64,000 nt of DNA, from contig CAKMYZ010000008.1 of the NCBI GenBank assembly GCA_929200255.1, positions 62,001 through 126,000 of the forward strand, written 5' to 3'. The notes under the pieces were generated by a model. It was not told the DNA's origin, made no database searches, and worked only from the letters and a program-made list of their open reading frames with translations. Of the stretch, positions 1-9,555 are shown in pieces (the stretch's first letter is position 1; each line of letters opens with the position of its first letter). Both the position numbers and the translations under genes were made by a program. The stretch is from an uncultured Alphaproteobacteria bacterium (GTDB lineage Bacteria; Pseudomonadota; Alphaproteobacteria; Rhodobacterales; Rhodobacteraceae).

Positions 1-136
1 CGCCAAGGCGGGCCTCAAGTGATGAAACATGTTTGGAAACGGCAGATTTGGAGATGCCCATCTTCTTTGCAGCGTCCGTAAACCCACCCTGATCTACAAC
101 CGTTGCAAAGGCCTCCATTTCAGTCAAACGATCCAT
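1..136 (-). CDS. LysR family transcriptional regulator (N-terminal part, cut by window edge)
   Basis: Only the first 45 codons are inside the window. The translation starts MDRLTEMEAFATVVDQGG and continues with FTDAAKKMGISKSAVSKHV, a textbook LysR winged helix-turn-helix in which AAKKMGISKSAVSKHV is the HTH. LysR proteins are DNA-binding activators or repressors with a C-terminal effector-binding domain, which here lies outside the window. The gene is on the same strand as, and downstream of, the dienoyl-CoA reductase gene, but a terminator-like hairpin sits between them, so it probably has its own promoter in the 137-280 interval. The target cannot be inferred. The family call is secure; the full length is unknown. 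Confidence 0.85.
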   Translation of the reverse strand, partial: MDRLTEMEAFATVVDQGGFTDAAKKMGISKSAVSKHVSSLEARLG

Positions 137-280
137 CTAAAAATCCCAATCACATACGTTACTGCTGGCACCTTATGTGATCTTCAATTCGGGCAGGAAT
201 GGGACCAATGCCTGACAATATGGCGGTATGAATCCGCTTTGGTGCTTGTCTGGAAACAGCCACTTACTTAGAATTGCCAA

Positions 281-313
281 AAGAAAAAGGGGCTAGCATG
301 GCCGCTACCCCCT
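281..313 (-). terminator. Rho-independent terminator downstream of fadH
   Basis: Read on the minus strand, a GC-rich stem (GGGGTAGC pairing with GCTAGCCCC, one bulged base) around a short loop is followed by a run of T (TTTTTCTTTT). It lies about 25 bases after the stop codon of the fadH-like gene and before the LysR gene on the same strand. Confidence 0.65.
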
Positions 314-338
314 CATTGTTGCCCTATTTGGATAAATG

Positions 339-2706
<2,368 letters not shown>

Positions 2707-3390
2707 ATGATTGACGCGGCGCCCATCGAAAAAAAACCAAACAGTGGTATCAGCGTGGGTGACGCTCGGCCCCCGCCGCCGCTTTGGGCCGCATATGTTA
2801 CCTGTGTCACGCTGGTCGCGATCACGGCCGCCCACATGCAATTGACAGCCCTATTTGACAACGTTGGGTTTTCCAGCAACAGCGACTTCTACTACGCAAA
2901 ACTGCATCCGGTCCGGGCGAAGCTGCGGATGGCCGCATTTTTTGCTGGGCTATGTGGTGCCGTCGTTTGCCTTTGGCTTTTTAACGGATATCGCCGTGCA
3001 GACTTGGCGCGCGCTGTGCTTTTGATCGCCGCTTTCAGTGCACTTTGGGTTTTCGCCGGGATCGGCATTGTGGGTCTCAGCCTTATCTTTAGCATGCTAC
3101 AGAGCAGTGGGAACCTTGCCGAAGCAGCCTTTGTCGCATTGCAAATCATTCCTGCAGTGCTGGTCTTGCTGACGGTGTGGCGCACCTTTCGATGCATGGG
3201 AGCGGGGCATCCGCTGTCGATGCGATTGGCTAAGATGAGCGCAGCGCTGATGCTTCTCCAGGGGTTTTGGCTGATGCTCGCTGGTGCGATGCTGCTTGTC
3301 ATTGCGATTGCAGCGCTCGTGTCAGGGGGCACAATTGCGCTTTGCACTATCATGTTAGCCGGCGAGGGAGATTTGGCTAAGGGCAAGTAG
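2707..3390 (+). CDS. Hypothetical multi-pass membrane protein (227 aa)
   Basis: I do not recognise the family. The protein has a polar N-terminus (about 25 residues with the proline run PPPP) followed by five or six hydrophobic segments, roughly residues 27-48, 72-92, 100-125, 135-155 and 172-205 (possibly two helices), and a short charged tail (EGDLAKGK). It has no signal peptide and no obvious enzymatic motif. It is a single gene, divergent from fadH, with more than 400 bases of empty sequence downstream. The first ATG is used; codon use looks like that of neighbouring genes, which argues that it is a real gene. Confidence 0.6.
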   Translation: MIDAAPIEKKPNSGISVGDARPPPPLWAAYVTCVTLVAITAAHMQLTALFDNVGFSSNSDFYYAKLHPVRAKLRMAAFFAGLCGAVVCLWLFNGYRRADLARAVLLIAAFSALWVFAGIGIVGLSLIFSMLQSSGNLAEAAFVALQIIPAVLVLLTVWRTFRCMGAGHPLSMRLAKMSAALMLLQGFWLMLAGAMLLVIAIAALVSGGTIALCTIMLAGEGDLAKGK

Positions 3391-3797
3391 GGCATGCGCC
3401 AGCTTCTGATCGCTTTTGAGGCCCCAAACACCGGTGGTGAGACGTTGCGCGGTCACGATAGCCCCACCGAGGTTAAAGTCACTGTCTTAGGACGAAAGCG
3501 AGAACCGTCTTGCAGATTCAACTTGTCGTAGCCTTACCAAGTCAGCGTTTCCATGCAGCAGTTGCCCAATGGATGCCAGATATCTGGCAGTGGCTCTAAC
3601 ACTTTGAGGGCAACGTGTCCGTAAAGATAGGCGAACCAACCTCCTAGTAGCCTCGTGTTCGGCACTGGCAAGGGGTGCTGGAATTAATAAATCCCGTGTT
3701 TTGAAGAGCTTACGTAGAAAGCAATCTTCATCTGTTGTGTTCCACCTATGTGTAACACCAGACATTCAAGTATCTAAGTCATTATTTTTAAGAGATA
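3391..3797. other. Gene-poor interval between a membrane protein gene and tRNA-Ala
   Basis: About 400 bases with no convincing gene. A 92-codon open frame on the minus strand (3487-3765) has a mixed, arginine-rich composition with no hydrophobic core or motif, and I do not call it. Composition is less GC-rich than its surroundings near 3660-3800. The interval also serves as the region downstream of the leftward tRNA gene. Confidence 0.45.
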
Positions 3798-3873
<76 letters not shown>

Positions 3874-3956
3874 ATCCGAGCAGCAATCACTGCGTGCTGC
3901 TCTTTAGGCAGCAGGCGAGGCGAGATCAAGCTAAAAATCGCGCCTGCGCAGATCGC

Positions 3957-4280
3957 TTATTCGTCGTCGTCTTTGGCTACGTCGGCCAGTTCATCAAGCG
4001 AGACTGTATCGTCGTCGTCATCTTCCAGAACATCATCGCCCAGATCAACGTCGTCATCATCGTCGTCGTCATCGAGAACCAGATCTTCGTCTTCTGCCTT
4101 CTCTTTGAGTTTGGTTGTCTGCGCATCCTCGGCATCGGCCGCCATGGTGCGGGTCTTGGATGTATCGACAGCCACCTCATTACCCGTGTACGGGCTGATG
4201 ATCGGCGTGGCGTTCAGGTCGTAAAAGCGTTTGCCGGTTTCGGGGCAAAGGCGCTTTGTGCCCCACTCTTCCTTAGGCAT
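3957..4280 (-). CDS. TIGR02300 family protein (FYDLN acid domain, 107 aa)
   Basis: The N-terminus MPKEEWGTKRLCPETGKRF followed by YDLN and ISPYTG is the signature of the alphaproteobacterial FYDLN_acid family, small proteins of unknown function. The cysteine-containing N-terminal part resembles a degenerate zinc-ribbon half. Beyond residue 50 the chain is almost entirely Asp and Glu, including a run of eight Asp, encoded by a GTC/ATC-rich repetitive stretch (about 4015-4075 on the plus strand). The length is in the normal family range. It stands alone next to tRNA-Ala and is divergent from the metallopeptidase gene. The family call is firm and the function is unknown. Confidence 0.9.
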   Translation of the reverse strand: MPKEEWGTKRLCPETGKRFYDLNATPIISPYTGNEVAVDTSKTRTMAADAEDAQTTKLKEKAEDEDLVLDDDDDDDDVDLGDDVLEDDDDDTVSLDELADVAKDDDE

Positions 4281-4390
4281 AGGCTATCCCTTCAAAAACA
4301 TGTTCGGTCCCTTGCGGGTGATCGGTGCCAACTGCCATAAGCAGTGGGGCATGTCAAAGCCTTTGGCACCTGAAATATGAGTAGTTGGAT

Positions 4391-5080
4391 ATGGGCCGTC
4401 ATACGCTTGAAGGCAACCCCCCGATCGATGTCATTTTGCGCCAGTCAGCACGCGCCAAGCGGTTGTCCTTGCGCGTATCGCGTCTGGATGGCCGTGTTAC
4501 CCTGACGATGCCGCAGCATGCACCGCTGCGCGAGGGAATCGCCTTTCTGCGCAGTAAGGAGGTTTGGCTGCGCGGGAATCTGGCTGATCTGCGCCCGGTT
4601 GCGAAGGCAGATGCAGGTGGCACGGTGCTTTTGCGTGGGGAAGCTGTGCCGATTCTTGCGGGGCCGTGGAGGCGCGCGTCGTTGACAGACGAAGGATTGC
4701 GTGTCGCTGAAGGTACGCCTGCGGGCCCACAGGTAAAGGCCGTCCTGCGGCATCAGGCGCGCGATGTGCTGGTTGCGGCTTCGGATCGATACTCGGCTGC
4801 TTTGGGTCGCAGCTATACCCGGTTGACGATCAGAGATACGCGGTCGCGCTGGGGGTCTTGTTCAGCGCAGGGCGCACTGATGTATTCCTGGCGCTTGATC
4901 ATGGCCCCGCCTGAGGTGCTGGACTACGTTGCCGCCCATGAGGTTGCCCATCTGGTCGAGATGAACCACCAGCCCGCGTTTTGGGCCACTGTGGCCGCGC
5001 TCTACCCTAACTATGCTGCGCCCCGCCAATGGCTGCGCGATCATGGTGATGCGTTGCATCGTGTGAGTTTTGGCGATTGA
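4391..5080 (+). CDS. YgjP-type (DUF45/M48-like) zinc metallopeptidase (229 aa)
   Basis: This is a predicted metal-dependent hydrolase of the YgjP/SprT-like group. The zinc motif HEVAH is at residues 183-187, with a third ligand His193 in MNHQPAFW, and the family hallmark TRSRWGSCSAQG lies at about 150-161. There is no signal peptide, so it is cytoplasmic. The ATG at 4391 (MGRHTLEGNPPIDV) is preferred; a TTG two codons upstream is also possible. It is followed after 31 bases by the GntR-type regulator gene on the same strand, though the operator-like palindrome in that gap suggests the regulator has its own promoter. The substrate is unknown for this family. Confidence 0.88.
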   Translation: MGRHTLEGNPPIDVILRQSARAKRLSLRVSRLDGRVTLTMPQHAPLREGIAFLRSKEVWLRGNLADLRPVAKADAGGTVLLRGEAVPILAGPWRRASLTDEGLRVAEGTPAGPQVKAVLRHQARDVLVAASDRYSAALGRSYTRLTIRDTRSRWGSCSAQGALMYSWRLIMAPPEVLDYVAAHEVAHLVEMNHQPAFWATVAALYPNYAAPRQWLRDHGDALHRVSFGD

Positions 5081-5093
5081 CGCGGCTGCTGTT

Positions 5094-5103
5094 TGTGATC
5101 ACA
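5094..5103. promoter_or_regulatory. TGTGATCACA operator-like palindrome before the GntR/FCD gene
   Basis: A perfect 10-bp palindrome lies 8 bases upstream of the GTG (11 of the ATG) start of the regulator gene, with a further half-site TGTGAT at 5111-5116. The same decamer occurs in pairs upstream of sucC and sdhC in this window. Its position over the translation or transcription start fits autorepression, which is inference. Confidence 0.6.
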
Positions 5104-5111
5104 TTTGACCT

Positions 5112-5762
5112 GTGATGATCCAGCCCCGCTCACAGGATAATACGACCGCCGCACATGAGCGGGTGTATCGCGCGCTTCGCACCCGTATCATGCACGGAGA
5201 GATCCCCCCGGGGGAGGCGCTCACGTTGCGCGGTATCGGCAAGACCTACGATGTTTCCATGACGCCCGCACGCGAGGCAGTGCGCCGTCTGGTGGCAGAA
5301 GGGGCATTGTTCTTATCTTCGTCCGGTCGGGTCTCGACACCTGCACTATCAAATGAGCGTATCGAGGAGCTGGCCACGTTACGTGCCTTGTTGGAACCTG
5401 AACTGGCCTCGCGCGCATTGCCGCGCGCGCATTTCGCCTTGATCGAGCGTCTGGAGACGATCAATCACAGTGTCAGTAAGGGGATCGCACGCCACGATGC
5501 GACAGGTTATATTCGCATGAACCTGGACTTCCACCGCACACTTTATCTTCGGGCCCAGGCCCCTGCGATGCTGGCGATGGCAGAAACAGTATGGTTACAA
5601 CTTGGGCCGACGATGCGCGCACTATATGGGCGACTAAACCGGACGGAGCCGCCTTACAATCACAAGCTCATCCTTGCGGCTCTTAAAGCCGGCGATGAGC
5701 CGGGCTTGCGCCTTGCGGTGCGTACCGATGCCACGCAGGGCCTGCGGATGCTCAAAGGTTAG
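5112..5762 (+). CDS. GntR family transcriptional regulator, FadR/FCD subfamily (216 aa)
   Basis: The N-terminal winged helix spans about residues 12-80 (HERVYRALRTRIMHGEIPPG, then SMTPAREAVRRLVAEGAL), the classical GntR pattern. The C-terminal all-helical FCD effector domain follows (ELATLRALLEPELASRA; FHRTLYLRAQAP; a late HKLILAALKAGD with a conserved His), which in characterised relatives binds a small organic acid, often with a metal. The start is GTG 5112 or the adjacent ATG 5115. A TGTGATCACA palindrome sits directly upstream and recurs before sucC and sdhC, making this the best candidate in the window for a TCA-cycle regulator; that link is inference. The 3' end overlaps the convergent neighbour by 11 bases. 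Confidence 0.88.
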   Translation: MMIQPRSQDNTTAAHERVYRALRTRIMHGEIPPGEALTLRGIGKTYDVSMTPAREAVRRLVAEGALFLSSSGRVSTPALSNERIEELATLRALLEPELASRALPRAHFALIERLETINHSVSKGIARHDATGYIRMNLDFHRTLYLRAQAPAMLAMAETVWLQLGPTMRALYGRLNRTEPPYNHKLILAALKAGDEPGLRLAVRTDATQGLRMLKG

Positions 5763-6594
5763 GTGGGTGGTTATCCAGATCGGCAATGGCGAGGTTCATG
5801 ACCCTGCGAAAGTCTTCGCCGGGCATCCCGATACCGTAGGCCAGGTTTGACAGGAACTCATGCTCTGCCGGCAGGATGCGCCCGCTGGCCAGCGCCACGT
5901 AGAAGGCGCCACGCATCATGGTGTCTTTTTCACTGTCGCGCATGCCTTTGCCAAAGTTGATAAAGTCCTGCGAGGTGAGGTTCATATCAAGATGGTCGGT
6001 GATGCGGATGATATCAGCCGCGAGCACGTTCCGGCGCGTCAGGCGCCGGGCGGTCTGACCAATGAGCGCGATTTCATTTGCGGCGACCATTCCGTCACAT
6101 TTGCCCACATAGCAAAGCACGTCCAGAATCCGCTTTGATGATTTCTTGCGCATCCGCGCGCGCGGATCGAGGCCCAGAATGGACTTAAGACGGCGAATGA
6201 TGACGGCGATCAGACCCAAAGCTAGCGCCAACCAAATCCCGTAGTTCTGGACCGTGCGGCGAATGCCATTCTTGGGTTCGGTGGGGATTGTCGGGTCAAC
6301 AAGGTTTAGCGACTGCGCTGTTTCCATCTGTTCGGCACTAAAAGATCGATCCGGTTCGGAGGCACAGCGATCATCGGCCAGCGCATAACCTACGATATCA
6401 CTGGTTAACGTGAACCCCAAAATTCGGAAGTCTTTTGTGACATAGCACAACGACATCTTGGTGTTGCCGGGACCAGGGATTTGGGTTTGGTCAACAAACT
6501 CAAGGTCTGCGAACATGCCTGTATTTGCCGTAAAGGCATAGGCCGGGCTGCTGAGTAGCAAACTTAGCAGCAAAAGGGTCGTGAACCGCTTCAT
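5752..6594 (-). CDS. Exported/membrane protein with TerB-like cytoplasmic domain (280 aa)
   Basis: A signal peptide (MKRFTTLLLLSLLLSSPAYA) is followed by a short extracytoplasmic part with two cysteines, a transmembrane helix at about residues 118-135 (IWLALALGLIAVIIRR), and a C-terminal helical domain (about 155-275) beginning RILDVLCYVGKCDGMVAANE. The D-G-x-V-x-x-x-E pattern and the later SGRILPAEHEFLSNLA resemble TerB/DjlA-type tellurite-resistance domains. The biochemical role is unknown. It is convergent with the GntR-type gene (11-bp overlap) and upstream of nothing obvious on its strand. The domain call is moderate; the topology is clear. Confidence 0.6.
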   Translation of the reverse strand: MKRFTTLLLLSLLLSSPAYAFTANTGMFADLEFVDQTQIPGPGNTKMSLCYVTKDFRILGFTLTSDIVGYALADDRCASEPDRSFSAEQMETAQSLNLVDPTIPTEPKNGIRRTVQNYGIWLALALGLIAVIIRRLKSILGLDPRARMRKKSSKRILDVLCYVGKCDGMVAANEIALIGQTARRLTRRNVLAADIIRITDHLDMNLTSQDFINFGKGMRDSEKDTMMRGAFYVALASGRILPAEHEFLSNLAYGIGMPGEDFRRVMNLAIADLDNHPPNL

Positions 6595-6800
6595 TTAGAT
6601 TCTCGGTCTATTTTACTCAATATCGCAACAACGAACCGAAAGAATGTGGCGCGCTTATGTCCTTGGGCACAGAAAATACTGAATTTTCAAGCGGCTCTTG
6701 CACCGATGACACAGTTGACAGAGCCGCTATGAAAGCGGCCTATGCGCCCGCCCTGTACGGCCCCATGCGCGGGGCTGCACAGGATGATGTTCGCTAGGTT
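6595..6800. other. Intergenic region downstream of lpdA
   Basis: About 200 bases with no gene. Small hairpins are present (GCCGCT/AGCGGC at 6723-6739 and GCCCC/GGGGC at 6760-6775), the second possibly acting at the end of lpdA transcription, but no T-run follows either. The promoter of the leftward TerB-like gene should lie near 6600-6700. Confidence 0.4.
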
Positions 6801-8189
6801 TTAGGCGTGGATTGCGCCGTCACCGCAGGCCAATGCAGCTTCGCGCACGGCTTCTGAATAGGTCGGGTGCGCATGGCATGTCCGGGCGATATCTTCGGCA
6901 GCTGCACCAAACTCCATCGCCACGCAGATTTCATGGATCAGATCGCCTGCCATGGGGCCGATGATATGTGCGCCCAGTATTCTGTCAGTTGTTGCATCGA
7001 CGAGGATTTTCACAAAACCGTCGCCCGCAAAATTAGCCTTGGCCCGTGCGTTGCCCATGAAGGGGAATTTGCCAACTTTGTACTTACGTCCTTGTTCTTT
7101 CAGGGTTTGTTCTGTCTCGCCCACATTGGCGACTTCCGGGTGCGTGTAGATCACACCGGGGATCACACCGTAGTTCACATGGGGCCGCTGGCCGGCAATC
7201 CCTTCAGCAACCGCCATGCCTTCGTCTTCTGCCTTATGCGCCAGCATCGGCCCGTCAATTGCGTCCCCGATGGCGTAGATGCCCGCCACGTTGGTGGCAT
7301 AGCGGTCATCGGTCTTGATCTGACCGCGCTCTGACATGGCAACGCCCAAAGCCTCCAGACCCAGGCCATCGGTATAGGGTTTGCGGCCTGTGGCGACCAG
7401 AACGGTATCAGCCACGACGCTATGCTCGCTGTCGTCCTTGCGCAACTTGTAGGTGACGGTGGCCTTGCCGCCCTTGACCGTGGCGCCCTGAACGGCGGCA
7501 CCCATCGTGAACTTAAGCCCCTGCTTCTTCAGCATGCGTTGGAACGTCTTGGCGATCTCTGCGTCCATGCCGGGGGTGATGGCATCAAGGAATTCGATCA
7601 CCTCAACCTCTGCCCCCAGGCGGGAATAGACCGACCCCAGTTCAAGCCCGATCACACCTGCACCGATCACGACGAGTTTCTTTGGTACTTTGCCCAATTC
7701 CAGCGCGCCGGTGGAGGTCACAACCGTTTTTTCATCGACCTCAACACCGGGCAGGGATGATGGTTCTGACCCGGATGCGATGATGATGTGTTTGGCGTCA
7801 TGGACGTCATCACCAACCTTGACTTTGCCCGCCTCGGGGATAGAGGCCCAGCCTTTGATCCAGTCTACCTTGTTCTTCTTGAACAGAAATTCGATGCCGC
7901 CGGTGTTCTGGCCAATCGTGTCGGCCTTGTATTGCAGCATCTGCTTCCAGTCCACCGACGGCGCTTTGCCCTTCAGGCCCATGGTGGCAAAATTATGCTC
8001 TGCCTCGTGCAGCATGTGGGTGGCGTGCAGCAGCGCCTTGGAGGGGATGCAGCCGACGTTCAAACAGGTGCCGCCAAGCGTTTCTCGGCCTTCGACGCAG
8101 GCCACTTTCATCCCCAGTTGGGCGCAACGGATCGCGCAGACATAGCCGCCGGGGCCGGAGCCGATTACGATGACATCATAGCTGGACAT
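6801..8189 (-). CDS. lpdA: Dihydrolipoyl dehydrogenase (E3, 462 aa)
   Basis: This flavoprotein reoxidises lipoyl groups of 2-oxoacid dehydrogenase complexes with NAD+. The FAD-binding GxGxxG is at residues 10-15 ([13 protein letters not shown]), the redox-active disulfide is Cys42/Cys47 ([16 protein letters not shown]), a second nucleotide-binding motif [13 protein letters not shown] follows, and the C-terminal catalytic His-Glu pair is in HAHPTYSE. The ATG at 8189 is chosen because AAGGAG precedes it at good spacing; an upstream ATG would add 11 atypical residues. It is the last gene of the sucC...sucB cluster, separated from sucB by two MAPEG genes and a membrane protein gene, so it is most likely the E3 of the 2-oxoglutarate dehydrogenase complex. 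Confidence 0.96.
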   Translation of the reverse strand: MSSYDVIVIGSGPGGYVCAIRCAQLGMKVACVEGRETLGGTCLNVGCIPSKALLHATHMLHEAEHNFATMGLKGKAPSVDWKQMLQYKADTIGQNTGGIEFLFKKNKVDWIKGWASIPEAGKVKVGDDVHDAKHIIIASGSEPSSLPGVEVDEKTVVTSTGALELGKVPKKLVVIGAGVIGLELGSVYSRLGAEVEVIEFLDAITPGMDAEIAKTFQRMLKKQGLKFTMGAAVQGATVKGGKATVTYKLRKDDSEHSVVADTVLVATGRKPYTDGLGLEALGVAMSERGQIKTDDRYATNVAGIYAIGDAIDGPMLAHKAEDEGMAVAEGIAGQRPHVNYGVIPGVIYTHPEVANVGETEQTLKEQGRKYKVGKFPFMGNARAKANFAGDGFVKILVDATTDRILGAHIIGPMAGDLIHEICVAMEFGAAAEDIARTCHAHPTYSEAVREAALACGDGAIHA

Positions 8190-8264
8190 GGGGTCTCCTT
8201 GAGGGTGCAATACTGCGTACATACGCTGTACAGAACCTGTACGTACAAATGGTAAAGTCGTGGG

Positions 8265-8675
8265 TCATATCAAAGCTGACACTATCATCAGCATGGTTGA
8301 GAGGAACCCCACAAACCAAATCAGCGAACGCCAAGGCGTCCAACCGAAATAGTAGGCAGGGATGTAGAGGATGCGGGCGCCAAGGTAGATCCAGGCGCAG
8401 GCAGCGGTCAGTCCGGTATTCTTGTCGCCAAGGCTGATAACAACCACGGCAAGTGTGAAGAGGATCAGCGCCTCGAAGTGGTTGTTCATGGCGCGGATCA
8501 GACGCCCCGTTCTGTCGCTGACTTGTTCGATAATTGGCTTGCCCATACGAGAGGTGTCGCGGGGCGACATGGTTCTGCCAGGGCCAAGCTCGATGTTGGC
8601 GGGAACGGCCATAAGGCAGAACTGGATGCCTTGGAGGAGGCCTGCGAGAGCGAGGGCGGTGAGTTCGGGGGTCAT
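8265..8675 (-). CDS. MAPEG family membrane protein (136 aa)
   Basis: This is a four-helix membrane protein of the MAPEG group (membrane-associated proteins in eicosanoid and glutathione metabolism). It starts MTPELTALALAGLLQGIQF and contains the typical RTGRLIRAMNNHFEALILF segment (a basic/Asn pattern between helices 1 and 2) and LGARILYIPAYYFG before the last helices. Bacterial members are mostly uncharacterised; some have glutathione transferase or peroxidase activity. It overlaps the upstream gene by 4 bp (ATGA) and lies 75 bases before lpdA, so it is probably cotranscribed. A second MAPEG gene lies two genes upstream. Confidence 0.85.
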   Translation of the reverse strand: MTPELTALALAGLLQGIQFCLMAVPANIELGPGRTMSPRDTSRMGKPIIEQVSDRTGRLIRAMNNHFEALILFTLAVVVISLGDKNTGLTAACAWIYLGARILYIPAYYFGWTPWRSLIWFVGFLSTMLMIVSALI

Positions 8676-9073
8676 GGTATTCTGATCTCGTTTCTACGGA
8701 TGAGATAGGTGAATATGACAGCACCAGCAAGAAGGGCCGCACCGGCGATTGCGACTCCAATCAATGCAGGGGCAGTGTCGTCTATTGATAACAATGATGG
8801 AAGGAGCGTTAAGAAAGTAAACGCCAATTGTAGCCCCAACAGCCAGACCACCGCGCCCGACCGAAGCAGCATAGCGAGGACAGCGGCGGCAAGGCTGACT
8901 GTCCCGTTCATCACGCTTACAAGCGCCGTCCAATAAACGGGGCCTGTGCCGCTGTCGATCATCGGGTGCACTTGGTCATACATGAACTGACCGTGCCGCA
9001 CCGTTCCGAAAATCAACAGCGAAAGGCTGATTCGAAAGACCCAGTTGGATGTTTTGGTGCGCGTGGTGTTCAA
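8672..9073 (-). CDS. Hypothetical four-helix membrane protein (133 aa)
   Basis: No family is recognised. Four hydrophobic segments are visible at about residues 11-30, 45-68, 72-95 and 100-125, with a basic N-terminus (MNTTRTKTSNW) and tail (RRNEIR). It is sandwiched between two MAPEG genes, overlapping the downstream one by 4 bp and following the upstream one by 16 bases, so it is translationally linked to them. Size and helix count are similar to MAPEG proteins, but I do not see the MAPEG Asn/Arg signature. It may be a partner or a diverged relative. Confidence 0.65.
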   Translation of the reverse strand: MNTTRTKTSNWVFRISLSLLIFGTVRHGQFMYDQVHPMIDSGTGPVYWTALVSVMNGTVSLAAAVLAMLLRSGAVVWLLGLQLAFTFLTLLPSLLSIDDTAPALIGVAIAGAALLAGAVIFTYLIRRNEIRIP

Positions 9074-9089
9074 GGGTGATCCGACGTGT

Positions 9090-9476
9090 CTAGAACAGTG
9101 GAACCAGCATCATGGCCAAACCGCCCAGCGAGGCGAACCAGGCAACCGACCGCACCAGCGGGATGCCAGAGGCATAGGCGGGAATATAGGCCACACGCGC
9201 CCAGAACCAGATCGCAGCCCCAAGGGCAGAGGTGGCCGTGCCCATTTCGGTGACGGTCAGGATAAGTGCAAGAGCGGCGAAGGCGGGGAAGGTTTCAAGG
9301 TAGTTGGCAAGTGCGTGTTCGATCCGGGCCGCGGTGACGTTTTGATCGCGGGCTTCGTCTTGCGGGCCGAGCGCCCAGCCGAGGCCTTTGCTGAGGTCGC
9401 TGAAGGTGGCTTGGATGATGACGTGCATGATGAGGAGGATGACGCCGTAGACGAGGTACTGAAGTTCAGGGGTCAT
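9090..9476 (-). CDS. MAPEG family membrane protein, second copy (128 aa)
   Basis: It starts MTPELQYLVYGVILLIMHV, close to the start of the other MAPEG protein, and contains RIEHALANYLETFPAFAAL and FWARVAYIPAYASGIPLVRS, the family's conserved loop and third-helix motifs. Four membrane helices are predicted by eye. The ATG at 9476 is used because AAAGGAAA precedes it; an ATG six codons upstream lies inside that ribosome-binding region. It follows sucB after a perfect palindromic repeat element and is likely the first gene of a MAPEG - membrane protein - MAPEG - lpdA segment of the cluster. Confidence 0.85.
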   Translation of the reverse strand: MTPELQYLVYGVILLIMHVIIQATFSDLSKGLGWALGPQDEARDQNVTAARIEHALANYLETFPAFAALALILTVTEMGTATSALGAAIWFWARVAYIPAYASGIPLVRSVAWFASLGGLAMMLVPLF

Positions 9477-9503
9477 GGGGTTTCCTTTGGTCATTTATGA
9501 TGC

Positions 9504-9547
9504 GCGTGGGTTTCACCCACCCTACGTAGGGTGGGTGAAACCCACGC
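9504..9547. repeat. REP doublet (REPIN-like) perfect inverted repeat
   Basis: A 44-bp perfect palindrome (22-bp arms, centre at 9525/9526) lies in the gap between sucB and the MAPEG gene. Each arm, read outward from the centre, is GTAGGGTGGGTGAAACCCAC: a GTAG tetranucleotide followed by a smaller hairpin (GTGGGT-GAA-ACCCAC). That is the layout of REP elements mobilised by RAYT transposases, here as two units head to head with no spacer. It would form a strong hairpin in mRNA. Confidence 0.75.
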
Positions 9548-9555
9548 ACCATATA

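Noticed and set aside
3487-3765. 92-codon minus-strand frame near tRNA-Ala
   Set aside because: No ribosome-binding site, hydrophobic pattern or family resemblance; kept only as part of the gene-poor interval.
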